Both the position numbers and the translations under genes were made by a program. DNA of 13,251 bases, taken from positions 1 to 13,251 of the forward strand of contig JADLCG010000128.1 in assembly GCA_020847355.1 (NCBI GenBank), read 5' to 3'. Below, one piece after another: positions 1 to 6,406 of this stretch. The notes beneath the pieces are model-generated. The model saw only the letters and a program-made list of their open reading frames with translations. It was not told where the DNA came from and did not search any database. The DNA comes from Anaerolineales bacterium (lineage in GTDB: Bacteria; Chloroflexota; Anaerolineae; Anaerolineales; Villigracilaceae). Within the stretch, counting starts at the first letter, position 1; every line of letters starts with the position of its first letter.

Positions 1-1073
1 CCGCATTGGTGCATCAATTTGAAATTCCGGTGTTTGCGATCAAAGGCGAAGATAAGGTTACTTACTTCAAACACATTCGCGCCGCTTTGGAACACATGCC
101 CCACATGACTCAAGACGATGGCGCCGACCTCGTTTCCTCCCTCTTCTTCATCGAAATGGGTCGCTTTGAAAAACTCGAACCCTCTCTCGCCGCTTGGGCG
201 AAGGGCTTGAAAGAAGAAGAACGCAAACAAATGTTGAAGAACGTCATCGGCGGAACGGAAGAAACCACCACCGGCGTTATCCGCCTCAAGGCGATGGAAA
301 AAGACGGCGTTTTGAAATTCCCGGTGATCGCGGTGAACGATGCGCTCACCAAACATCTCTTTGATAATCGCTATGGCACTGGTCAATCCACAGTGGATGG
401 CATTATCCGCGCCACCAACGTTCTGTTGGCTGGTAAAAACTTTGTCGTCGCTGGCTACGGCTGGTGCGGACGCGGTTTAGCTTCCCGCGCGCGCGGCATG
501 GGCGCGCAGGTGATCGTCACCGAAACCGATCCGATGAAGGCGCTCGAAGCCGTGATGGATGGCTTCCAGGTTATGCCGATGACCGACGCTTCTAAAATCG
601 GCGACGTGTTCTGCACCGTCACCGGCGATGTGAACGTGTTGGATAAACATCATTTTGAAGTGATGAAGGACGGCGCAATTGTCGCTAACTCCGGTCACTT
701 CAACGTGGAAATTAACATCCCCGCTTTGGAAGCCATGAGCAAAGGCGCGCCCACTTTAGTCCGCCCGTTTGTGGATCAATACCTCACCAAAGACGGACGC
801 AAGATCAACATCCTCGGCGAAGGCCGTTTGATCAACCTCGCTTCTGCCGAAGGTCATCCCGCTTCCGTGATGGATATGTCCTTCGCCAACCAAGCCTTAG
901 CCGCCGAATACATGGCGAAGAATGCCGATAAATTGGAGAAGAAGGTTTATTCCGTCCCAACGGATATTGATAACGAAATCGCCCGCCTTAAACTCGAATC
1001 CATGGGCGTGAAGATTGATCTCCTCACCGCTGAACAACTTCACTATCTCAACTCTTGGGAAGAAGGCACCTAA
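1..1073 (+). CDS. ahcY: S-adenosylhomocysteine hydrolase (5'-truncated by window edge)
   Basis: Adenosylhomocysteinase reversibly splits S-adenosyl-L-homocysteine into adenosine and homocysteine, clearing the product inhibitor of SAM-dependent methyltransferases; cytosolic and NAD-dependent. The reading frame is open to the left edge (codons from base 3), and the TTG at base 6 is internal. Roughly 60-70 N-terminal residues are missing compared with the ~420-residue family. Numbering from that TTG: the substrate/catalytic block NDALTKHLFDN (110-121, Lys116 and Asp120), the Rossmann motif GYGWCGRG (150-157), the active-site region NSGHFNVE (228-235), and a conserved AEGHP (281-285). The protein ends in NSWEEGT, as in short thermophile/archaeal-type enzymes, and lacks the C-terminal KPxxYRY-like tail of the eukaryotic/proteobacterial type. 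It is followed by its own terminator. Family assignment is very secure; exact nucleoside specificity (adenosine versus inosine) cannot be read from the sequence. Confidence 0.97.
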   Translation, partial: ALVHQFEIPVFAIKGEDKVTYFKHIRAALEHMPHMTQDDGADLVSSLFFIEMGRFEKLEPSLAAWAKGLKEEERKQMLKNVIGGTEETTTGVIRLKAMEKDGVLKFPVIAVNDALTKHLFDNRYGTGQSTVDGIIRATNVLLAGKNFVVAGYGWCGRGLASRARGMGAQVIVTETDPMKALEAVMDGFQVMPMTDASKIGDVFCTVTGDVNVLDKHHFEVMKDGAIVANSGHFNVEINIPALEAMSKGAPTLVRPFVDQYLTKDGRKINILGEGRLINLASAEGHPASVMDMSFANQALAAEYMAKNADKLEKKVYSVPTDIDNEIARLKLESMGVKIDLLTAEQLHYLNSWEEGT

Positions 1074-1105
1074 ACCGAAGGATGAATTCGGAAGGTTGAA
1101 GTATG

Positions 1106-1139
1106 AAAAGTCCTGCAATAAGTTTGCAGGACTTTTTTT
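1106..1139 (+). terminator. Intrinsic terminator after ahcY, possibly bidirectional
   Basis: A perfect 13-bp stem (arms 1106-1118 and 1124-1136) with a 5-nt loop runs directly into a tract of seven T (1133-1139). It lies 33 bp after the ahcY stop and directly abuts the stop codon of the convergent nuclease-like gene (1141). On the minus strand the stem ends in only four T followed by CATAC, so it could also end the minus-strand operon, but less efficiently. Confidence 0.9.
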
Positions 1140-1140
1140 G

Positions 1141-1698
1141 TTATAAGATTTTGTTCTTTACCAATGTTTCCAAATACACAGCTTGTTTTTTTCCAACCAA
1201 TCGCGCCAAGCGTGGCGCTTCAAAAATCAATTGTTTTATTTTTCGTAATGGATAAACCAAACACTCGGTTACATCTTGCAAGTCTTCAAATACTACCAAG
1301 CATACCCAAGCATCAGGCATATCTAAAATTGGGTCGCGGCGTTCGGGTGAATCTTGAAACGTCCAAGAAACATCATAACGATTTCCAGCGGACCGTCTTT
1401 GAGTCTTCACCGCCACATCCAGCCCGTTGACTTTTAAATCTGCCGCCCAAGATTTTCTCCGCGCCTCATACACGCCGTAATCGGGTCCTTCCACTTGGCA
1501 TTCTCTACTCTGAAAAATAATCCGCACAGCCTCTTCGCCAAGTTTGCTCACAAAATGATCGTCTTGAATCTTGTTCTGAGTGGATTGATTGCTATCTTTG
1601 TAATTCACGGTTGAAGCGACAGCCTTCGCAAATTCAGACGCTCTTTGCTTTGCATCTTCGGGAATTTGAATTACTTGCGGCGTTTTGAAAGTAGTCAT
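1141..1698 (-). CDS. Hypothetical protein with PD-(D/E)XK nuclease-like core
   Basis: A 185-residue soluble protein with no signal peptide or membrane segment. The middle resembles a restriction-endonuclease-like fold: helix with LGEEAV (53-58, Glu55/Glu56), then GPDYGVYEA (71-79), then AADLKVNG (85-92, Asp87) and the strand VAVKTQ (95-100, Lys98 and Gln100). Asp87 and Lys98 would be metal and catalytic residues, but the acidic position of the (D/E)xK triplet is Ala96, so the motif is imperfect. A conserved-looking block follows (YDVSWTFQ, RRDPILDMPDAWVCLV). It is the last gene of the minus-strand run, 6 bp after the GNAT stop, with a weak TAGG ribosome-binding site overlapping that stop. No DNA methyltransferase is adjacent, so a restriction-modification role is not supported. 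It is more AT-rich than the housekeeping genes around it. Existence of the gene is fairly secure; the nuclease assignment is tentative. Confidence 0.7.
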   Translation of the reverse strand: MTTFKTPQVIQIPEDAKQRASEFAKAVASTVNYKDSNQSTQNKIQDDHFVSKLGEEAVRIIFQSRECQVEGPDYGVYEARRKSWAADLKVNGLDVAVKTQRRSAGNRYDVSWTFQDSPERRDPILDMPDAWVCLVVFEDLQDVTECLVYPLRKIKQLIFEAPRLARLVGKKQAVYLETLVKNKIL

Positions 1699-1704
1699 AA
1701 AAAC

Positions 1705-2247
1705 CTATTGCTTGTTTAGCGCAAATACATAATCAGGATGAGTATAACCCTCAAACATTACATTGCTTTCATGAGTCATTCCAAGTTTTTCAGCTACTCG
1801 AATAGAAGCGCTATTTTCTGGGTCAATCGTAGCAATCAATCTTGATAAATTTAAATGGTTGAAAGCATAATCTTTTACGGCTTGCGTCGCTTCACTTGCA
1901 TAGCCTGACCCCCATCTTGAACGAGCCAAGCGATAACCAATTGCCACTTCGTGCTTTCCATTCACATCTGGAACATAAAATAAACCGCAATATCCAATCA
2001 CTTCATTTGTGCTTTGTTCAACAATGATATAAGCGCCAAAGCCATGTTTTTCATAACTTTCTATGCGGGCATGAATCCATTCTTGCGCTTGTTCTTTTGT
2101 TTGAACGCCATTTCCAAAGCGCATTACTTCTTCGTCTCCAAAAATGTGATGATGCAACGCATCAACGTCTGTATTTTGGACTTCCCTTAAAATTAATCGT
2201 TTTGTTCGTAACTGGAAACTGTTCACTGTTAGCTGTTCACTAATCAC
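1705..2247 (-). CDS. GNAT family N-acetyltransferase (RimJ/RimL-like)
   Basis: This is a 180-residue acetyl-CoA-dependent acetyltransferase of the GNAT fold; the acceptor (protein N-terminus, amino compound or antibiotic) is unknown. The N-terminal strand TKRLILRE is typical of the RimJ/RimL group. The acetyl-CoA pyrophosphate-binding loop is RWGSGYASEA (about 130-139), followed by the motif-B signature DPENSASIRVAEKLGM. It starts with GTG at 2245-2247, overlapping the rsmA stop (GTGA), so it is translationally coupled. Its first ~13 residues (ISEQLTVNSFQL) are encoded by a heptanucleotide tandem repeat and look like an acquired extension, since related proteins usually begin close to the TKRLILRE strand. 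AT-rich (about 37% GC in 1741-1800 by hand count). Family secure, substrate unknown. Confidence 0.9.
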   Translation of the reverse strand: MISEQLTVNSFQLRTKRLILREVQNTDVDALHHHIFGDEEVMRFGNGVQTKEQAQEWIHARIESYEKHGFGAYIIVEQSTNEVIGYCGLFYVPDVNGKHEVAIGYRLARSRWGSGYASEATQAVKDYAFNHLNLSRLIATIDPENSASIRVAEKLGMTHESNVMFEGYTHPDYVFALNKQ

Positions 2248-2255
2248 TTTTCACT
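2207..2255. repeat. Degenerate heptanucleotide tandem repeat (7 units) across the rsmA/GNAT junction
   Basis: Seven consecutive 7-bp units beginning at 2207, 2214, 2221, 2228, 2235, 2242 and 2249 all end in CT; the plus-strand consensus is GTTCACT (AGTGAAC on the coding strand). Units 3 and 5 are identical, and the others differ at one to several positions. The tract encodes the last residues and stop of RsmA and the start codon plus N-terminus of the GNAT protein. Seven is not a multiple of three, so the peptide period would be seven residues per three units. Similar heptamer repeats are known as STRR sequences in cyanobacteria. Confidence 0.8.
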
Positions 2256-3080
2256 TATCAATACTCTCCACTCTTCAATAGATAGCGTTTCTGCCCGCCG
2301 CATAAAATCAATCCCTGTAGAAGTGAGCAGTGCTTCTGCTTCTTGTGTTGAAATATGCAAACCCGAAGAAAGCGAGTTTCTCAATGTTTTTCTTTTTTGA
2401 CTAAACCCGGCTTTGATAAATTTGAAAAATTTATTTAATAAATCTTTTTCAATCAAAGGTTTGGGGTAAATCTCAATTCGTAAAATCGCCGAATCTACTT
2501 TGGGCGCGGGGTGAAAAGCGTTGGCTGGAATTTTTGAAATCAGGCTGGGCTTGCCGTACACTTGCACGCTCAACGCCAATAAACTTAAATCTCCCGCTGA
2601 AGCGCAAATTCGTTCGGCTACTTCTTTTTGAATCGTCAAAACAATTCGGCGCGGCTTTAATTCACTTTCTAGCAGATGACGAATGATTGCAGAAGTAATG
2701 TTGTATGGAATATTCGCGGCGACGATATAATTTTCTTGTTGAATTAAATCTGAAATCTTTAAGTCAAGAATATCTCCGTGAACGATGGTCACATTTTGAT
2801 AAGGCTTGAGGACTGCCCGAAGCGGGGCAAGCAGGTCTGGGTCCAGTTCGACCGCCGTCACTTGTTTGGCGGCGACTGCTAAATAGCGCGTCAAACTGCC
2901 TAAGCCGGGTCCAATTTCAAGGACAGAATCGTCATTTTGAATTTCTGCCGCCGTGGCGATTTTTCGCAAAATGTTTTCGTCCTGCAAAAAATTTTGCCCC
3001 AGGGCTTTATCGGCGCGCAAACCGTATTGTTTTAAAACGGCGGCGGCGTTCAACGGCGCGACTGACGAAAAATGATTCAC
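2244..3080 (-). CDS. rsmA: 16S rRNA (adenine1518-N6/adenine1519-N6)-dimethyltransferase
   Basis: RsmA (KsgA) dimethylates two adjacent adenines in helix 45 of 16S rRNA with SAM, a late quality check in 30S assembly. The sequence has the N-terminal ALGQNFLQD signature, SAM motif I LEIGPGLGSLT, the acidic ribose-binding residue in AVELDPDL, HGDILDL, and the adenine-binding catalytic motif NIPYNIT. The C-terminal domain contains FHPAPKVDSAILRI and SQKRKTLRNSL. About 278-280 residues, normal for the family. I chose the GTG at 3078-3080, which overlaps the upstream LCP stop as GTGA; the TTG at 3084-3086 is an alternative start giving two more residues. The 3' end runs into the heptamer repeat. It is the third gene of the minus-strand run, and its pairing with a YabE-like gene recalls yabE-rnmV-ksgA of Bacillus. 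Confidence 0.97.
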   Translation of the reverse strand: MNHFSSVAPLNAAAVLKQYGLRADKALGQNFLQDENILRKIATAAEIQNDDSVLEIGPGLGSLTRYLAVAAKQVTAVELDPDLLAPLRAVLKPYQNVTIVHGDILDLKISDLIQQENYIVAANIPYNITSAIIRHLLESELKPRRIVLTIQKEVAERICASAGDLSLLALSVQVYGKPSLISKIPANAFHPAPKVDSAILRIEIYPKPLIEKDLLNKFFKFIKAGFSQKRKTLRNSLSSGLHISTQEAEALLTSTGIDFMRRAETLSIEEWRVLISEK

Positions 3081-4240
3081 TCGCAAACCACGCTAACTGC
3101 GTCTTCTTCCGATTCTTCGATGGAAGCGCTTTGGCTGGGCCAGGTTCCGGCTTGAAATTGCGCCACATAGTTACGCAAGATATTGAAATCCACATCCCAG
3201 ACGAAAACGCGCTTGTTGAAGACGGGATCCATGATGCGCGTTTCTTTGAATAGCTCCTGCGGAAAACTGGCGAAGGTGATGTTTTCGGGCTTTATTTTTG
3301 TGCCCAAACAAGCCAGTTGACTTAACTGTTGCGGGGTCATATCCGTGAAAATATTATCTTGAAATGAGGCGAGCAATTCGGGGATTTGCGTAACCACCTC
3401 CGGACTAGAAAGTTTTTTGCGTAACGAGCAAAGGACTAGGTTTTGATTGTCCACGCGCGCGAACACGCCTTCGGTGCGACTGCGCGCCACCTTCAAAGCC
3501 TGATCGCCGTTGAGGTGATGCTTGCCAATATCCAAGCCGGTGCTATCGGCATATTCTTCGTTAGGAATGTTGATTTCAATTCCGTCTACGGCATTCACCA
3601 CTTTTACAAAAGTCCGCATGTTGACGGAGATGTAGTGATCGGTCTTCACGCCAAAGTTGAGGTTCATCGTCAGCGCCAACAAACCCGGCCCGCGGCTGGG
3701 GTCGTCCCAATAGGCAAAGCCGTCTCCGGGTTGACCGTAAAGATAAGCTTGATTCAATTTTTCATGATCCTGCCCGTTGATGTTATCCGCAATGTAGGGA
3801 ATTTCAACCCAGAGATCGCGCGGAAATTCCAGCACGGCAACTTTTTGATTTGAGAAATCCACGCGCACCAAACGGATTACGTCCGCCAAGCCGTATTCAT
3901 ACGTGTCGGAGCGCGAATCTGCGCCTACGGCGAGCACGTTCATCACCCCAACTCCGCCGCAAATTGGGCGGGGCGTGGGCGTTGAATCAAATGAGATGGT
4001 TGGCACATAAGTCACCAAGCCAAGCGGCGTGCCGACGGTGGGAGTCCAGGTGGCAGGCAGGGATTGCGGCGTGAACTGCGGCGCGGAAGCGCCCAGCGGC
4101 TTGGTCATAAATTCTTGATAGGTTCGATAGCCATAATAGCTAACTCCTGAGGCTAATAAACATGCGACTACTGAAAGCAGGGCGATGATATTTTTTTGTA
4201 AGCGCGTCATGCTAGTTTTTTGCTTAGGCGTTTTTTTCAT
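3077..4240 (-). CDS. LCP (LytR-CpsA-Psr) family cell-envelope transferase
   Basis: A membrane-anchored enzyme of 387 residues. LCP proteins transfer undecaprenyl-phosphate-linked glycopolymers onto peptidoglycan or other acceptors outside the membrane. A basic N-terminus and one transmembrane helix (about 15-37) are followed by a Pro/Thr-rich linker (about 50-92). The LCP domain (about 98-275) shows VLAVGADSRSD (103-112), the strand VRVDF, FPRDLWV (139-145), KLNQAYLYG (161-169), and HLNGDQALKVARSR (242-255) with Arg262 and Gln266. In the last motif the usual Asp and second Arg of gDxxRxxRQ are Val and Asn, a departure. An acidic tail (about 375-387) follows the domain. The ATG at 4240 is preceded by AT-rich DNA with a possible leaderless -10; MTRL at 4210 is an alternative start. 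It lies between the YabE-like gene (38-bp gap) and rsmA (4-bp overlap). Acceptor and polymer are unknown. Confidence 0.93.
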   Translation of the reverse strand: MKKTPKQKTSMTRLQKNIIALLSVVACLLASGVSYYGYRTYQEFMTKPLGASAPQFTPQSLPATWTPTVGTPLGLVTYVPTISFDSTPTPRPICGGVGVMNVLAVGADSRSDTYEYGLADVIRLVRVDFSNQKVAVLEFPRDLWVEIPYIADNINGQDHEKLNQAYLYGQPGDGFAYWDDPSRGPGLLALTMNLNFGVKTDHYISVNMRTFVKVVNAVDGIEINIPNEEYADSTGLDIGKHHLNGDQALKVARSRTEGVFARVDNQNLVLCSLRKKLSSPEVVTQIPELLASFQDNIFTDMTPQQLSQLACLGTKIKPENITFASFPQELFKETRIMDPVFNKRVFVWDVDFNILRNYVAQFQAGTWPSQSASIEESEEDAVSVVCE

Positions 4241-4246
4241 AAAATA

Positions 4247-4252
4247 AATTTA
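4247..4252 (-). promoter_or_regulatory. Possible -10 box of a leaderless LCP transcript
   Basis: The minus strand reads TAAATT, then 6 nt, then the LCP ATG, the same spacing as at four stronger promoters in this window. The surroundings are very AT-rich and no -35 is evident, so chance is a real possibility. No Shine-Dalgarno lies at the usual distance, which is the main reason to consider an internal leaderless promoter. Confidence 0.35.
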
Positions 4253-4278
4253 AATTAATTTACCTTTCGGCGTAAGCG

Positions 4279-5499
4279 CTACTTTAGAAAATAAGGAACT
4301 TCGGCGGGAGCGGGCGCAAGAAAATAAACCGTTACCCAGCCGGTCATATCGGCGATGTTGCCATCGTCAAAGCCGAGGTCAATCCATTGGGTGCGCGGCA
4401 CGCCCAAAGCGGTTTCAATGATCGGACCGCCGCCGGTATCTCCAATCGTGGCGACGCCATAGCCGGGGATGTAAACTTTCATGCCCGCCAATTGGCTGTA
4501 AATAGAATAATCCACCGCGACAATGCCATAACCGGCGCGCGCGCCGCTGGCTGTGCCGTACGAACACCCTCCCGTGCCGGAATTACAAGGAGAATACACA
4601 GTTGCGTACATTTGCACGGCGACCCAATACTCATAAGGAATATTGCCGCCAACCGGCGCTAAAACAATTTGCGAACCGCCAGCCACAATTCTGGTTTGCG
4701 GCTCGCGCAAGATGGTTTGGCTTTCCGCTTTTCGGCTCACCTCAACGCCGTCTTCATAACGAATGCGCGTGCGCGTTATAGCCAGCCCGTCTATGCCGGG
4801 TTGAATTAACTCTTCCTGACCGAGCGGCACATCTTCAGATTCTTGTCTTTCAGTTTGATACGGGATGGATTCGGCGACAGTTTCAATTGATTCGCTGACG
4901 TGGATCACGCGAATCTTGCCGTCTGTGGGGAGCGCCTCATTTTCCGACGGGAAGCTGGAGTCTAATCCAACCAGCGGAATCCCAGCCTCAGCCAGAGCTT
5001 CGCCAACTGTCCGCGCGGCGGAATGAATCTCAAGCGTTTGTCCGCCGATCGTCACCGTGAAAGCTTGAGCTGGGAAGATGTTAATTGAAAGCGGAGCAGT
5101 GATCGGCGTAGAAAGCGGCGGCTCGATTCTATCGCCCGCAAAGATTTGATATCCAGTTTCTTGCAGGGCTTCGCCTACGGTAAACGCCGAAGAGACGATT
5201 GTTTTTTTGCCCTCTGGAGAATTGACGGTTAACGGTATGGCGCGTTGTAATTGAATCTGCATAAAATCTGAAATTGGGAGCGCGCGATCTAAAGGCAAGG
5301 CGACGCCGTTGAAGAGGATGCGATCAAATAGTTGCGGCGCGATCTCAACTTGCGCTAATAAACTGAGCGGCAATTTTTCAGAAGATTTCAAATCGTAAAT
5401 TTGCGTTCCGTCTAGGATGGTAATTTTTTGCGAAGCGGCGGACTGACACGCATATAAACCAAGCGCCAACCCAAGCCCTAAAAAGCGGGTGAATTTCAT
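4279..5499 (-). CDS. YabE-like lipoprotein with DUF348, G5 and 3D domains
   Basis: A predicted cell-surface lipoprotein (406 residues) of the YabE/Rpf-like group, which act on or bind peptidoglycan. The signal peptide ends in lipobox LYAC (Cys18). A unique region (about 25-85) is followed by two ubiquitin-like DUF348 modules (about 87-140 and 146-200, each with a TVGEAL motif), then a G5 module (about 203-277, including TRTRIRYEDGVEVS). The C-terminal 3D domain (about 296-380) has all three namesake aspartates: AVDYS (Asp330), GDTGG (Asp354) and WIDLGF (Asp374). The 3D fold resembles the double-psi barrel of lytic transglycosylase MltA, so glycan-strand cleavage is plausible but inferred. A 25-residue tail follows. 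It heads the minus-strand run with a TATAAT box 7 nt before its ATG, divergent from the RNA methyltransferase gene. The order YabE-like / LCP / rsmA suggests a wall-maintenance gene riding with ribosome maturation. Confidence 0.93.
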   Translation of the reverse strand: MKFTRFLGLGLALGLYACQSAASQKITILDGTQIYDLKSSEKLPLSLLAQVEIAPQLFDRILFNGVALPLDRALPISDFMQIQLQRAIPLTVNSPEGKKTIVSSAFTVGEALQETGYQIFAGDRIEPPLSTPITAPLSINIFPAQAFTVTIGGQTLEIHSAARTVGEALAEAGIPLVGLDSSFPSENEALPTDGKIRVIHVSESIETVAESIPYQTERQESEDVPLGQEELIQPGIDGLAITRTRIRYEDGVEVSRKAESQTILREPQTRIVAGGSQIVLAPVGGNIPYEYWVAVQMYATVYSPCNSGTGGCSYGTASGARAGYGIVAVDYSIYSQLAGMKVYIPGYGVATIGDTGGGPIIETALGVPRTQWIDLGFDDGNIADMTGWVTVYFLAPAPAEVPYFLK

Positions 5500-5506
5500 A
5501 GCTTCA

Positions 5507-5512
5507 ATTATA
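5507..5512 (-). promoter_or_regulatory. -10 box (TATAAT) of the YabE-like gene; leaderless spacing
   Basis: A perfect TATAAT on the minus strand ends 7 nt before the ATG at 5499. Initiation at the normal distance would start the mRNA at or next to the start codon. No Shine-Dalgarno exists between the box and ATG, and no good TTGACA is seen upstream. Confidence 0.7.
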
Positions 5513-5541
5513 AAATAAATTTGCGCCGCTCCGTAATCGGA

Positions 5542-5547
5542 TACAAT
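5542..5547 (+). promoter_or_regulatory. -10 box (TACAAT) of the SPOUT methyltransferase gene; leaderless spacing
   Basis: TACAAT ends 6 nt before the ATG at 5554. A TTGCGC at 5521-5526 could be a weak -35, but the spacer is only 15 bp. Only 54 bp separate the divergent ATGs (5499 and 5554), so each promoter's upstream region overlaps the other's -10. Confidence 0.65.
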
Positions 5548-5553
5548 TGCGCG

Positions 5554-6327
5554 ATGGATTTAATTACCAGCCTTTCCAACCCATTGATCAAGCATGTGCG
5601 CGCCTTGCGCCAAAAGAAGGCGCGCGCCGAATCCAAGACTTTTTTAGTGGAAGGAATTCATCATGTGGGGGAGGCGCTTCAGGCGGGCTGGGAAGTTGAA
5701 ACGCTGATTTTCGCTCCAGAATTACTGACCAGCGCATTTGCTAAAGATTTATTGGCTCGCGTTCCGCATCACAACCTTCAGCCTGTTTCGGCTAAAGTGA
5801 TTGAGGCGCTGACCGAGAAGGAAAATCCGCAGGGCATTTTGGCGGTAGCCAAACAACGCGACTTGAAACTAGACGCGCTTAAACCAATTCGCCAAGCCGT
5901 CGCTTTGGTCGCTCCGCAAGACCCCGGAAATGTCGGCACGATTCTGCGCACGCTGGATGCAGTTGGCGCGGACGCGCTTTTCATTTTGGATGGCGGCGTG
6001 GAGCTATATCACCCGACTGTGATTCGCGCCAGCATGGGCACGATATTTTGGCTTCCCGTAATTCAAACTGCATTTCAAGATTTCGTGGCTTGGGCAAAGA
6101 ATGCCGATTTTCAATTAATTGGAACTTCCGCCAAAGCCGACGCGAATTATCGAACTTTGACGCTTCCGCCGCGCTGGGCTTTGGTTTTAGGCAATGAGCA
6201 AAAAGGGCTTTCCCTCGAACAATCTGCCGCATGTGACGCGCTGATTGCATTGCCCATGCGCGGGCGGGTTAGCTCGTTGAATTTGTCCGTTGCGGCGGGG
6301 GCGTTGTTATACGCGCTGGCGGGTTGA
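5554..6327 (+). CDS. TrmH/RlmB-type SPOUT RNA 2'-O-methyltransferase
   Basis: A 257-residue SAM-dependent 2'-O-ribose methyltransferase of the SpoU/TrmH class, probably acting on rRNA. The N-terminal substrate-binding domain begins ITSLSNPLIKHVRAL and includes FLVEGIHHV, typical of the RlmB/TsnR-like subgroup. The SPOUT trefoil-knot motifs are all present: motif 1 DPGNVGTILRTLDAVGAD, motif 2 LVLGNEQKGLS, and motif 3 LPMRGRVSSLNLSVAAGAL. I chose the ATG at 5554 because homologues start at this point and a -10 box lies just upstream; an in-frame TTG at 5521 would place the start codon ahead of the promoter. It is monocistronic, and its stop is 9 bp before the hairpin that ends the opposing operon. 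The target nucleotide cannot be predicted. Confidence 0.94.
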   Translation: MDLITSLSNPLIKHVRALRQKKARAESKTFLVEGIHHVGEALQAGWEVETLIFAPELLTSAFAKDLLARVPHHNLQPVSAKVIEALTEKENPQGILAVAKQRDLKLDALKPIRQAVALVAPQDPGNVGTILRTLDAVGADALFILDGGVELYHPTVIRASMGTIFWLPVIQTAFQDFVAWAKNADFQLIGTSAKADANYRTLTLPPRWALVLGNEQKGLSLEQSAACDALIALPMRGRVSSLNLSVAAGALLYALAG

Positions 6328-6330
6328 AAT

Positions 6331-6376
6331 ATAAAAAATCAACCAGCCTGCTTTTGGATCGGCAAACTGGTTGATT
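6331..6376 (-). terminator. Intrinsic terminator closing the moeA-VKOR-acidic protein operon
   Basis: Arms 6337-6346 and 6367-6376 form a perfect 10-bp stem (CTGGTTGATT on the minus strand); a TGC/GCA pair inside the loop can extend it past a 2x2 internal loop. Read on the minus strand the stem runs into TTTTTTAT, a proper U-tract, 30 bp after the stop of the acidic-protein gene. On the plus strand the stem is followed by AGTAG, so it is a poor terminator for the convergent methyltransferase gene. Confidence 0.85.
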
Positions 6377-6406
6377 AGTAGATTCAATTTTTATGCGAGC
6401 AATGAA

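Noticed and set aside
1141..3086. A restriction-modification pair (nuclease-like protein plus the nearby methyltransferase)
   Set aside because: The nearby methyltransferase is unmistakably RsmA, an rRNA enzyme, with the GNAT gene in between; no DNA methylase exists in the window.
5521..5553. TTG-initiated N-terminal extension of the SPOUT methyltransferase
   Set aside because: It would place the start codon upstream of the TACAAT -10 box; homologues begin at the ITSLSNP block right after the ATG at 5554.
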